Assembly: GCA_031269165.1 (NCBI GenBank)
Contig: JAISZQ010000096.1
Coordinates: 1-6,815 of the forward strand
Reading direction: 5' to 3'
Origin: Spirochaetaceae bacterium
Lineage (GTDB): Bacteria > Spirochaetota > Spirochaetia > Treponematales > Breznakiellaceae
Length of the DNA stretch: 6,815 bases
Position numbers and translations under genes: made by a program. The notes beneath the pieces are model-generated. The model saw only the letters and a list, made by a program, of their open reading frames with translations. It made no database searches and was not told the origin of the DNA. How positions within the stretch are numbered: the first letter of the stretch is position 1; every line of letters begins with the position of its first letter. Shown piece by piece: positions 1 through 4,602 of this stretch.

Positions 1-337
1 TCATACCCGGGCTAACCGTTATCTGCGGTTCGTCATTCAACTCCAGCTTGAGCAGTTTTGACATATCAAAGGCGTCGTTTTCCGTGATGCCCGAAATCGT
101 GATGATAAGCCTGCGCTTACCGCTGAGCTCAAGATCCTCGTCGGCGTTTACCATATAGCCTGACGCGTCACTATGCGAACCCGAAACAAGGAGGCCCTTG
201 CCGTCAAGGGCAAAATCTATGCCGCGAGGGTTGCCGCCTTGTCCGCCGAAGAAATCGAATTCCCTAAGGCCCGTTGTCTGGGCGAAGACGGGTATTCCCG
301 CCGCCAGAATTGCGATAACTAAAACCATTCTTTTCAT
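1..337 (-). CDS. Secreted protein of unknown family, 5' part only
   Basis: Reading the minus strand from the ATG at 337-335 gives 112 codons without a stop before the window edge, so the C-terminal part is missing. The product starts MKRMVLVIAILAAGIPVFAQ: a basic start, a hydrophobic core and a VFA-Q junction form a convincing signal-peptidase I signal, so the protein is probably exported to the periplasm or beyond. The mature part begins TTGLREFDFFGGQGGNPRGI, is rich in Gly and Asp, and later contains a run of alternating hydrophobic and polar residues (RLIITISGIT) suggestive of beta structure. An AGGAG Shine-Dalgarno (complement of 345-349) sits 7 bases before the ATG, which fixes the start. 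I do not recognise the family. A beta-sandwich or ligand-binding fold is only a guess. It is divergent from, and not co-transcribed with, the transporter operon. Confidence 0.85.
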   Translation of the reverse strand, partial: MKRMVLVIAILAAGIPVFAQTTGLREFDFFGGQGGNPRGIDFALDGKGLLVSGSHSDASGYMVNADEDLELSGKRRLIITISGITENDAFDMSKLLKLELNDEPQITVSPGM

Positions 338-344
338 AACTACA

Positions 345-349
345 CTCCT
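345..349 (-). promoter_or_regulatory. Ribosome binding site of the partial secreted-protein gene
   Basis: AGGAG on the minus strand lies 7 bases before the ATG at 337. Upstream, 368-380 holds a short perfect hairpin (CGCGG, AAA, CCGCG on the + strand), and TATATA at 390-385 on the minus strand could be a -10 box. No good -35 box is spaced to match it, so I do not call a promoter. Confidence 0.7.
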
Positions 350-392
350 AACATGGAAAAATTTTGACGCGGAAACCGCGCCGGTATATACA

Positions 393-433
393 AAAAGCCC
401 CCGCCGCGAGTTTGTCTTGCGGAAGGGGCTTTT
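393..433 (-). terminator. Inverted repeat, probable Rho-independent terminator
   Basis: AAAAGCCCC (393-401) pairs with GGGGCTTTT (425-433), and the stem continues inward with CCGC (404-407) against GCGG (419-422). Read on the minus strand the stem ends GGGGGCTTTTTG, which looks like an intrinsic terminator for transcripts arriving from the small gene at 1050-823, just before the secreted-protein gene starts. The A-rich foot also gives U residues on the + strand (GGGGCTTTTATAA), so it may work in both directions. No + strand gene precedes it in the window. Confidence 0.6.
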
Positions 434-663
434 ATAACACCCGAAAGAAACGACAGCCGGAACAGAGGAAGAAACGCGCCGCGCAAGGTCAGCGGCGGAC
501 AGAAAGCCTATGTGAGGGGGGGGGGGTGTCCAATTTTCGCATATAGACCACCATTCTCACCGGAGAAAGAAAGAATTTTTTCACCAGACAAACCATTTTG
601 AATACCTTATAGTGGATTCTACCACAGCCCGTTTTTTTTGTCAAGGGGGGCGTGCGCTGCGCG
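434..663. other. Non-coding stretch with homopolymers
   Basis: I see no supportable gene here. The stretch contains an 11-G run (516-526), a T8 run (632-639), a G6 run (645-650) and a weak hairpin GTGG/CCAC (612-615 with 622-625) just before the T8 run. That hairpin could be a weak terminator on the + strand, but the stem is only 4 bp. The words TTGTCAAGG (638-646) and GCGCG (659-663) recur before the second composite repeat at about 1203-1242. Confidence 0.5.
516..526. repeat. Poly-G tract of 11
   Basis: Eleven consecutive G on the + strand. On the minus strand the C11 run is flanked by TTGGAC and, 17 bases further on, TAGGCT. These are weak -35-like and -10-like boxes (3 of 6 matches each) with the tract as spacer. 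Runs this long are prone to slipped-strand length change, and poly-G tracts tune promoters of tpr genes in Treponema pallidum. Whether this one regulates anything is unknown. Confidence 0.75.
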
Positions 664-695
664 AATGGATAATGGGGAATTGAAAATGGAAAATG
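664..695. repeat. 14-bp tandem repeat, first copy of composite repeat
   Basis: AATGGATAATGGGG (664-677) is followed by AATTGAAAATGGAA (678-691) and then AATG. The same 14-bp unit is repeated at 1243-1274. In both places it lies between a GC-rich stretch after TGTCAAGG and a palindromic CGTCATTGCGAG-type element, so the parts seem to travel as one composite. Confidence 0.7.
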
Positions 696-702
696 AGAGG
701 AT

Positions 703-803
703 CGTCATTGCGAGACGCGAAGCGACGAAGCAATCCAGACGGGGAAGGCCTTCCGCTGGATTACTCCGCCCGCTCTCATAAGCGGCTCAGCTCCGCAATG
801 ATG
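703..803. repeat. Palindromic dispersed repeat, copy A
   Basis: The left arm starts CGTCATTGCGAGACGCGAAG. The right arm ends CGCAATGATG (794-803), pairing with the start, and the CAATCCAG and CTGGATT words pair inside. Copy B at 1375-1465 shares most of the left arm. Elements of this shape, whose translation contains words like RHCE-RS or WIAS-, are scattered through many unrelated bacterial genomes and often produce spurious ORFs. The right arm here has diverged (ACTCC where copy B has GCTTC), so this copy is probably older. Confidence 0.75.
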
Positions 804-822
804 GATGGCTGCCCCTAAGACC

Positions 823-1050
823 TCATTCCCGTATCGGAATCGTCCCCTGCCGAGGGGCCTCGCGGCTTCCCGTTCCCCAATGTTTTGGAACAGGTTGGTT
901 TGCTTCTTTTGCTATAGGTATTCCAAATTCTTGCGCTATTTTGTGGGCATGGGTATTTACCATCTCCACAATTTCATCTTTTCCCCTGTTGCAGGTTTCT
1001 TCGTATAATGTTACCCTTATTTCATCGAGTTCATTTTCATAATTATTCAT
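823..1050 (-). CDS. Small hypothetical protein with repeat-derived C-terminus
   Basis: A 75-codon minus-strand gene with an AGAGG Shine-Dalgarno 9 bases before its ATG and a consensus TATAAT about 60 bases upstream. Residues 1-49 (starting MNNYENELDEIRVTLYEETC, ending FGIPIAKE) are charged and likely helical, and look like an ordinary short soluble protein. From about residue 50 the character changes to a Pro/Gly/Arg-rich tail, NQPVPKHWGTGSREAPRQGT. The codons for QPVPKH contain CCTGTTCCAAAAC, the same 13 bases as the hairpin arm at 3128-3140, so the tail is probably repeat sequence that replaced or extended the original 3' end. The family is not recognised with certainty. Short helical proteins like this are often neighbours of toxin-antitoxin genes, but no toxin is visible here. 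It could be a decaying remnant. Confidence 0.6.
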   Translation of the reverse strand: MNNYENELDEIRVTLYEETCNRGKDEIVEMVNTHAHKIAQEFGIPIAKEANQPVPKHWGTGSREAPRQGTIPIRE

Positions 1051-1080
1051 TGTCTATTACCTCTGTTTCTTTTTTTGCCA

Positions 1081-1168
1081 CTTTGTCAAAGAGGTTTCGC
1101 GTTTCTCTATTATAATCACGTTCGTTTTCAAAAAAACGGTTGAAAATGGTCGTTTCAAGGTATACCTT
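1081..1168 (-). promoter_or_regulatory. Control region of the small minus-strand gene
   Basis: On the minus strand TATAAT (1114-1109) is a perfect -10 box. The hexamer 17 bases upstream is T-rich (GTTTTT) and a poor -35. A perfect palindrome CTTTG-T-CAAAG (1081-1091) lies between this -10 and the RBS, where an operator could sit. Further upstream are an inverted repeat TTTTCAA/TTGAAAA (1125-1131 with 1140-1146) and the perfect 12-bp palindrome AAGGTATACCTT (1157-1168). The promoter is reasonably supported; the operators are inferred from symmetry only. Confidence 0.45.
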
Positions 1169-1175
1169 CAGCATA

Positions 1176-1194
1176 CTTTGAATATATTTGAATA
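1176..1194. repeat. AT-rich direct repeat
   Basis: TTTGAATA occurs twice about 11 bases apart (TTTGAATATATTTGAATAC), one helical turn, upstream of the small gene's candidate promoter. It may be an AT-rich upstream element or a regulator site, but nothing else supports either reading. Confidence 0.35.
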
Positions 1195-1210
1195 CTTATG
1201 TGTTGTCAAG

Positions 1211-1242
1211 GCCGCGCGCGTTGCGTGTGCGCGCGTTGCGCG
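1211..1242. repeat. GC-alternating direct repeat
   Basis: The 12-mer GCGCGCGTTGCG occurs exactly at 1214-1225 and 1229-1240, a 15-base period, in an almost purely alternating purine-pyrimidine stretch. A shorter relative (GCGTGCGCTGCGCG) ends at 663 before the other 14-bp tandem repeat. It forms the left part of the second composite repeat. Confidence 0.65.
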
Positions 1243-1274
1243 AATTGATAATGGAGAATTGATAATGGAAAATG
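1243..1274. repeat. 14-bp tandem repeat, second copy of composite repeat
   Basis: AATTGATAATGGAG (1243-1256) and AATTGATAATGGAA (1257-1270) are followed by AATG. The arrangement is the same as at 664-695, with only a few substitutions. Confidence 0.75.
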
Positions 1275-1290
1275 TCGTGTTTTGGACGAT

Positions 1291-1346
1291 GGGCGTTCCC
1301 TCTGGATTGCTTCGCCCGCTTTAACGAGTAGCGGGCTCGCAATGAC
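1291..1346. repeat. Palindromic dispersed repeat, right half only
   Basis: GGGCGTTCCCTCTGGATTGC and what follows to CTCGCAATGAC (1336-1346) match the right arm of copy B (1415-1465) nearly base for base, except for an extra AGTAGC-type insertion near 1328-1333. The left arm is missing, so this is a truncated copy. Its CTCGCAATGAC can also pair with the GTCATTGCGAG that starts copy B. Confidence 0.7.
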
Positions 1347-1374
1347 AGATGACTTGCTCACAATGACGATAGGC

Positions 1375-1465
1375 CGTCATTGCGAGACGCGAAGCGGCGA
1401 AACAATCCAGACGGGGCGTTCCCTCTGGATTGCTTCGCCCGCTCTAACGAGCGGCTCGCAATGAC
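1375..1465. repeat. Palindromic dispersed repeat, copy B (complete)
   Basis: GTCATTGCGAG (1376-1386) pairs perfectly with CTCGCAATGAC (1455-1465). Inside, GCGAAGCGGCGAAACAATCC pairs with GGATTGCTTCGCCCGC, giving a long near-perfect hairpin around a GACGGGGCGTTCCCTC loop. It belongs to the same family as copy A. Open frames through it are by-products of the repeat. Confidence 0.8.
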
Positions 1466-1477
1466 AACCTCACCTCT

Positions 1478-1514
1478 TATCCGCGTCAATCCATCTAATC
1501 CGTGCAATCTGCGG
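1478..1514. repeat. 9-bp tandem repeat
   Basis: TATCCGCGT (1478-1486), one spacer base, then AATCCATCT, AATCCGTGC and AATCTGCGG follow head to tail to 1514. The consensus is close to AATCCGYGN. It directly follows copy B and has no coding support. Confidence 0.6.
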
Positions 1515-1565
1515 TTAACCGGAATTCCCGTTCGTGGTTCCCTTTTATTCTATGCGTTGATCCCT

Positions 1566-1683
1566 AAAAAAAGTGATGGTTTTCGTAAAAAAGTGGGGCT
1601 TTTGCCTGCGATTGCAAAGAATTTGCAAAAAATAGATAAATTTTTCGTCTGGACGGCACGATTTTTCGCCCTTACACTGTAAT
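1566..1683 (+). promoter_or_regulatory. Probable promoter and regulator region of the transporter operon
   Basis: TTGCAA (1612-1617) and GATAAA (1635-1640), 17 bases apart, each match 4 of 6 consensus bases. TGTAAT (1678-1683) is a better -10 (5 of 6) but has no -35 partner. Around them are two phased direct repeats: a run of A followed by GTG at 1566-1575 and 1587-1595 (20 bases apart), and ATTTTTCG at 1640-1647 and 1661-1668 (21 bases apart). TTGCAA, itself palindromic, recurs at 1623-1628. The layout suggests regulator sites on one DNA face. The regulator is unknown, and the promoter choice is tentative. Confidence 0.4.
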
Positions 1684-1734
1684 CATCAAATTTTTAGTTT
1701 GTTTGCGCGAAAGACGCAGACAGAGGGGGAGAGA

Positions 1735-3117
1735 ATGTTTAAGAAATTGGTTCTTTGTGTGGTGTTGTCGGGCATTGCCGTTGCGGTTTTTGCCGGCGGC
1801 GGGAAGGCGGCGAGTGGGCCTGCTGACACAAAAGCGACGGGCGCTTTTGACTGGAAGCGGTACAACGGTCAGACCATCACGGTCTACATGGTGGAACATT
1901 CCACATCGACGGCGGTTCAGCAGAAGCTGAAGGATTTTGAAGCCCAGACGGGGATTAAGGTCAACATTCAGGTAACGCCTGAGGCCAACTATTTTGACCA
2001 GGTTTCAAACGCCCTTTCGAGCCGTTCCGGTACGCCCGATCTTTTCATGTCCGGCGTGTATCAGATTTGGGACTATTCCACCGCCGGTAACGTGGAGCCT
2101 CTGGACGAGTATGTGAATAACCCTGCCCTGGTTGCTCCCGGCTATGATTACGGCGACATCGTGCCCAGCGTTATCAACGCGCTGAAATGGGACGGCGTTC
2201 CCGGTCATGCGGCGGGCAGCGGCAAGCTCTGGGCGTTTCCGTTGGGTTGCGAAGTCTACAGCCTCGCCTACAACAAACGCGCCTTTGCCAAAGCCGGTAT
2301 CACCAAAGTCCCGGAGACCTATCAGGAGTTGCTGGAAGCCTGTGACAAGCTGAAAGAGTGGAACGGCCCCGGCTCGTATGCGATCGCCCTGCGCGGCGCC
2401 CGTGACTGGGGAACGATTCACCCCGCATACTTGAGTGTCTTCGCCCAGTTTGGCGCGAAGGACTTCGCCATCGAAGGCGGGAAGCTCGTCTCCAAGGTGA
2501 ATTCGCCCGAATCGGCCGCCATGAACCAGTTCTGGGTAGACTTGGTCAAGCGGGGCGGTTCTCCCCAGTGGTCGAACACGTTCTGGTATATCGGGCAGGC
2601 GGAACTCGGCGCGGGCAAGGCCGCGATGCAGTGGGACGCGGACAACAACTCGATTCAGGTGAACCTGCAAAACATGGCCGAAGGCGGAAACATCGCGTTC
2701 GCAACCCATCCCGTAGCCAAAAAAGGCGACCCGGTCAAATCGAACTTCTGGATTTGGTCGATGGCTATGAACGCCAATTCAAAAAACAAAGGCGCGGCAT
2801 GGCTTTTCTTGCAATACTTTACCAGCAAGGAATTCCTTGAATACGCCTCGGTGACGGGCAACAACATGGACCCGGTACGGACTTCGGTGTGGAATTCTCA
2901 GGGCTTCAAGACAAAGATGGCCGCTCAGGAAGGGTATATCGATACCTTTAACAAGACATCCCCGAATGCGGGCATCCTCTTTACGCCGCAGCCGGCCTTC
3001 TTCCAGACCACGCTTGACTGGGCCGAAACCCTGCAAAACATGGTCGCGGGCCGCGTGACGGTTCAGGCGGGACTTGACGCGCTGAAACAGCGCATGGACC
3101 GGGCGTTACAGCAGTAA
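1735..3117 (+). CDS. CUT1 ABC transporter substrate-binding protein
   Basis: A 460-residue periplasmic binding protein of solute-binding family 1 (MalE/UgpB-like), which captures a sugar or polyol and docks on the permeases encoded downstream. I chose the ATG at 1735 over the in-frame TTG at 1699 because a GAGGGGGAGAG purine tract precedes it and the export signal then starts at residue 1: MFKKLVLCVVLSGIAVAVFA, with predicted cleavage after A20. Cys8 has no lipobox, so it is probably not a lipoprotein. Family-typical parts are ITVYMVEHST near 48-57, PDLFMSG at 101-107, GKLWAFPLGCEVYSLAYNK at 163-181, GKAAMQWDAD at 294-303 and AWLFLQYFTSKEF at 355-367. Many Trp and Tyr residues suit stacking on a sugar ring. 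Length is normal (400-460). A hairpin cluster and terminator-like stem follow it. The substrate cannot be deduced. Confidence 0.93.
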   Translation: MFKKLVLCVVLSGIAVAVFAGGGKAASGPADTKATGAFDWKRYNGQTITVYMVEHSTSTAVQQKLKDFEAQTGIKVNIQVTPEANYFDQVSNALSSRSGTPDLFMSGVYQIWDYSTAGNVEPLDEYVNNPALVAPGYDYGDIVPSVINALKWDGVPGHAAGSGKLWAFPLGCEVYSLAYNKRAFAKAGITKVPETYQELLEACDKLKEWNGPGSYAIALRGARDWGTIHPAYLSVFAQFGAKDFAIEGGKLVSKVNSPESAAMNQFWVDLVKRGGSPQWSNTFWYIGQAELGAGKAAMQWDADNNSIQVNLQNMAEGGNIAFATHPVAKKGDPVKSNFWIWSMAMNANSKNKGAAWLFLQYFTSKEFLEYASVTGNNMDPVRTSVWNSQGFKTKMAAQEGYIDTFNKTSPNAGILFTPQPAFFQTTLDWAETLQNMVAGRVTVQAGLDALKQRMDRALQQ

Positions 3118-3124
3118 GAGGGCT

Positions 3125-3162
3125 GAGCCTGTTCCAAAACTCGGTTAGTTTTGGACAGGCTC
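3125..3162. repeat. Inverted repeat 1 of the post-binding-protein cluster
   Basis: GAGCCTGTTCCAAAACT (3125-3141) pairs with AGTTTTGGACAGGCTC (3147-3162); the right arm lacks one A. It begins 7 bases after the stop codon. Its left arm plus one base (3125-3142) is also complementary over 17 of 18 bases to GAGTTTTGAAACAGGCTC (3263-3280), so the whole 156-bp block can fold as one nested structure. Confidence 0.8.
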
Positions 3163-3164
3163 AT

Positions 3165-3204
3165 GCAGTTTCTCAGGCTAAAGCCTTACGAAACTGCGTT
3201 TTTT
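3165..3204 (+). terminator. Rho-independent terminator-like hairpin after the binding-protein gene
   Basis: GCAGTTTC (3165-3172) pairs with GAAACTGC (3190-3197), and AGGC (3175-3178) pairs with GCCT (3183-3186) within the stem. GTTTTTT follows immediately (3198-3204). This is a classic intrinsic terminator and would lower transcription of the permease genes relative to the binding-protein gene. Read-through, or mRNA 3'-end protection by the stem, would give the stoichiometry usual for binding-protein operons. Confidence 0.7.
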
Positions 3205-3212
3205 AAAGGTTG

Positions 3213-3241
3213 CTGTTCCAAAACTTGAGGTTTTGGAACAG
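3213..3241. repeat. Inverted repeat 3, perfect 12-bp arms
   Basis: CTGTTCCAAAAC (3213-3224) and GTTTTGGAACAG (3230-3241) form a perfect hairpin with loop TTGAG. The arm is the same word as in inverted repeat 1, and GTTTTGGAACAGG also occurs alone at 882-894 in the small gene. Confidence 0.8.
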
Positions 3242-3248
3242 TCTCGGT

Positions 3249-3275
3249 TGTTTCAAAACGGCGAGTTTTGAAACA
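3249..3275. repeat. Inverted repeat 4, covarying relative
   Basis: TGTTTCAAAAC (3249-3259) pairs with GTTTTGAAACA (3265-3275) around GGCGA. Compared with inverted repeat 3, one C:G pair has become T:A on both arms, so pairing is kept while sequence changes. Confidence 0.8.
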
Positions 3276-3289
3276 GGCTCAGTATTCCA

Positions 3290-3384
3290 GCCGGGGCGCG
3301 GCTATCACGGTATATGAAGTAAATCGGTTTCATAATGCCGACTTCCTCCTGACCGTGCCCCGGCATTTTTGAAAGAGGACAGGA
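3290..3384 (+). promoter_or_regulatory. Structured leader with possible RBS sequestration before permease 1
   Basis: GCCGGGG (3290-3296) pairs with CCCCGGC (3358-3364), and CACGGT (3306-3311) with ACCGTG (3352-3357), giving a 13-bp stem with one left bulge; ATTTTT follows. Within the loop TATGAA (3313-3318) pairs with TTCATA (3329-3334). TTCCTCCTG (3343-3351) is complementary to GAGGA (3375-3379) and CAGGA (3380-3384), the Shine-Dalgarno bases of the next gene. The two pairings share bases 3351 and 3352-3357 closely, so they may exclude one another. I recognise no known riboswitch class. Confidence 0.4.
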
Positions 3385-3385
3385 T

Positions 3386-4348
3386 ATGGCAACAAAACCA
3401 GTTGCAACAGAAATAAATTATAACGAGCAGCCTAAAAACGTGAGGATGCGTCCGTACTATATTATCGCGCCGGGAATGATCATCCTCATCGGGATTATGA
3501 TCCCCTTCCTCACCGCGATTGTGTTGAGTCTGACCAATGCGTCATACCGGCTTCCGATGGACCAGTGGCGCTGGAACTGGTTCCGCAACTGGCTCAGTTT
3601 CGACATGATAGACGGCAAACTCCAGTTTGGGGGGATGCTGGCGAACCCCGATTTTTACCATGCCGCCTTCGTCACCTTTGTGTACGCCATCTCTTCTACC
3701 GGTGCTGAATTGCTTCTGGGAATGGGCGTCGCGTTTCTCTTGCGAAAAGACACCCCCTACAGCCGGATTTTGAAAGTGGTGCTGATGTTCCCCCTGATGG
3801 TCGCCCCGGCTATCGCCGTACTTATCTGGCAACTGATGATTTCCAACTCGGTCGGCATCATCGAAAAGTTTTTGAATATATTCGGCCTCTACAATTTCCC
3901 GTGGGCCGCGTCCCACAACACCGCGATGTTTACCGTGGTGATGATCGATGCCTGGGTCAACACGCCCTTTATCCTGTTGCTGGTTCTGGCGGGCATCCAA
4001 TCCCTGCCCAAGTCGCCTTTTGAGGCCGCGCAGGTTGACGGGGCGGGCGCGTGGTTTACCTTCAAGACCCTCACCCTGCCGATGTTGAAGCCGTTTCTTT
4101 ATATCGCGTTGCTCTTCCGCTCGATGGCGGCCTTGCAGGAATTCGGCATCATATTTGCCCTCACTAAGGGTGGGCCGGGAAACACGCTGATGAACATTTC
4201 CCTCACGAGTTATCTCACCGCCTTTACCTACCAGCAACCGGGCCGGGCGTTGCCCTATCTGTTGATGCTGTGGCTCGTGGTGAACATAACGGCGCGGAAA
4301 ATCGTTGAAAAGCAGCGCAAATACGCGAAAGAAGCCGCCGGGTTATAG
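3386..4348 (+). CDS. CUT1 ABC transporter permease, MalF/UgpA-like
   Basis: A 320-residue inner-membrane subunit forming half of the substrate channel. The cytoplasmic N-terminus (1-23) is followed by about six membrane segments, near residues 24-48, 93-118, 127-150, 181-204, 236-258 and 286-302. The ATPase-docking EAA loop is well conserved at 213-236: EAAQVDGAGAWFTFKTLTLP then MLKP. The stretch 259-266 (LTKGGPGN) is typical of MalF-type permeases (GGP-x-x-T). It starts at an ATG behind GAGGACAGGAT. Permease 2 and the ATPase follow, and the gene lies 268 bases after the binding-protein gene, an unusually long hairpin-filled gap. Residues 52-92 form a periplasmic loop rich in Trp (QWRWNWFRNWL). 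Family assignment is firm; the substrate is unknown. Confidence 0.95.
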   Translation: MATKPVATEINYNEQPKNVRMRPYYIIAPGMIILIGIMIPFLTAIVLSLTNASYRLPMDQWRWNWFRNWLSFDMIDGKLQFGGMLANPDFYHAAFVTFVYAISSTGAELLLGMGVAFLLRKDTPYSRILKVVLMFPLMVAPAIAVLIWQLMISNSVGIIEKFLNIFGLYNFPWAASHNTAMFTVVMIDAWVNTPFILLLVLAGIQSLPKSPFEAAQVDGAGAWFTFKTLTLPMLKPFLYIALLFRSMAALQEFGIIFALTKGGPGNTLMNISLTSYLTAFTYQQPGRALPYLLMLWLVVNITARKIVEKQRKYAKEAAGL

Positions 4349-4413
4349 CGGGATTATATTTATATGGGGATTATATTGAAAAGGGGATCATGTGAAAAGA
4401 AATTATATAAAAA
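4349..4413 (+). repeat. 17-bp RBS-like repeat array, left part
   Basis: Directly after the permease 1 stop come CGGGATTATATTTATAT (4349-4365), GGGGATTATATTGAAAA (4366-4382) and GGGGATCATGTGAAAAG (4383-4399), then the degenerate AAATTATATAAAAA (4400-4413). Each unit is a G-rich Shine-Dalgarno-like word followed by ATTATATG-like sequence. Since 17 is not a multiple of 3, coding is unlikely. Confidence 0.7.
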
Positions 4414-4550
4414 GGGGGACGGCAACAGGTTGCCTCGTCTCCCCCTTCGCTCCGGCCAGCTCAAACCATTGCGGGGGTATACCCCGCAATGGTTTGAGCC
4501 GTCCTCCGCTATCCCCCTCAGCGGGGGCTCCGCCCCCGCAACGCCCCCAT
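4414..4550 (-). repeat. GC-rich palindromic element, copy 1 (inverted, with insert)
   Basis: Read on the minus strand this matches the element at 6708-6806 in order: GGGGGCGTTGCGGGGG, a hairpin, TGAGGGGGATAGCG, CCGGAGCGAAGGGGG, then a GGCAAC-type stem and CCCCC. GCGGGGGC (4521-4528) and GCCCCCGC (4532-4539) form one hairpin; GGCAAC (4421-4426) and GTTGCC (4429-4434) form another inside GGGGGA/TCTCCCCC. On the minus strand the last stem runs into TTTTTATATAA, terminator-like. It splits the 17-bp array. Its insert is listed separately. Confidence 0.7.
4459..4499. repeat. 41-bp palindrome inserted in the GC-rich element
   Basis: GCTCAAACCATTGCGGGG (4459-4476) and CCCCGCAATGGTTTGAGC (4482-4499) are perfect 18-bp inverted arms around GTATA. 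The sister element at 6708-6806 has only TA at the corresponding place, so this palindrome looks like a separate insertion, or was lost there. Confidence 0.8.
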
Positions 4551-4602
4551 CCCAGCGGCGGCTTGGTTTCCGGTAGCAAAGGCGACTGAATAGTTACCAT
4601 TA
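4551..4602. other. Spacer between GC-rich element and right array
   Basis: This short stretch (CCCAGCGGCGGCTTGGTTTC onward) matches neither the array nor the second element copy. It may be the outer flank of the inserted element. The open frames that enter it from the left carry Pro-, Ser- and Gly-rich translations typical of repeat sequence and are not called as genes. Confidence 0.4.

Noticed and set aside
198..546. 79- and 60-codon + strand frames at the left
   Set aside because: They overlap the start of the secreted-protein gene and the terminator hairpin, have no RBS, and show no protein-like composition.
1243..1514. Possible CRISPR array
   Set aside because: The repeats are 9, 14 or about 90 bp, adjacent or palindromic, without unique spacers of constant length, and no cas genes are present.
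1282..1682. 60- and 100-codon frames on the + strand
   Set aside because: They translate the palindromic dispersed repeat and the 9-bp repeat (words such as LWIASPALTS), a known source of spurious hypothetical proteins.
1699..1734. TTG start extending the binding protein by 12 residues
   Set aside because: The extension (LFARKTQTEGER with Met for the first residue) would put charged residues before the signal peptide and would translate the purine-rich RBS. ATG 1735 fits better.
1721..1742. Lipoprotein signal on the binding protein
   Set aside because: Cys8 is preceded by Leu-Val-Leu, not the small residue needed at position -1 of a lipobox. A type I signal ending VFA fits better.
2005..2709. 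234-codon open frame on the minus strand
   Set aside because: It lies wholly antisense to the binding-protein gene, lacks an RBS, and has an Arg/Gly/Val-rich translation typical of an antisense shadow in GC-rich DNA.
3542..4237. 231-codon open frame on the minus strand
   Set aside because: Antisense to the well-supported permease 1. Its translation is full of His, Gln, Arg and Gly without a recognisable fold.
4364..4600. Three overlapping 65-70 codon frames between the permease genes
   Set aside because: They run through the 17-bp array and the palindromic element. Their Pro/Ser/Gly-rich translations come from repeat DNA, and the opposite strand gives equally long frames.
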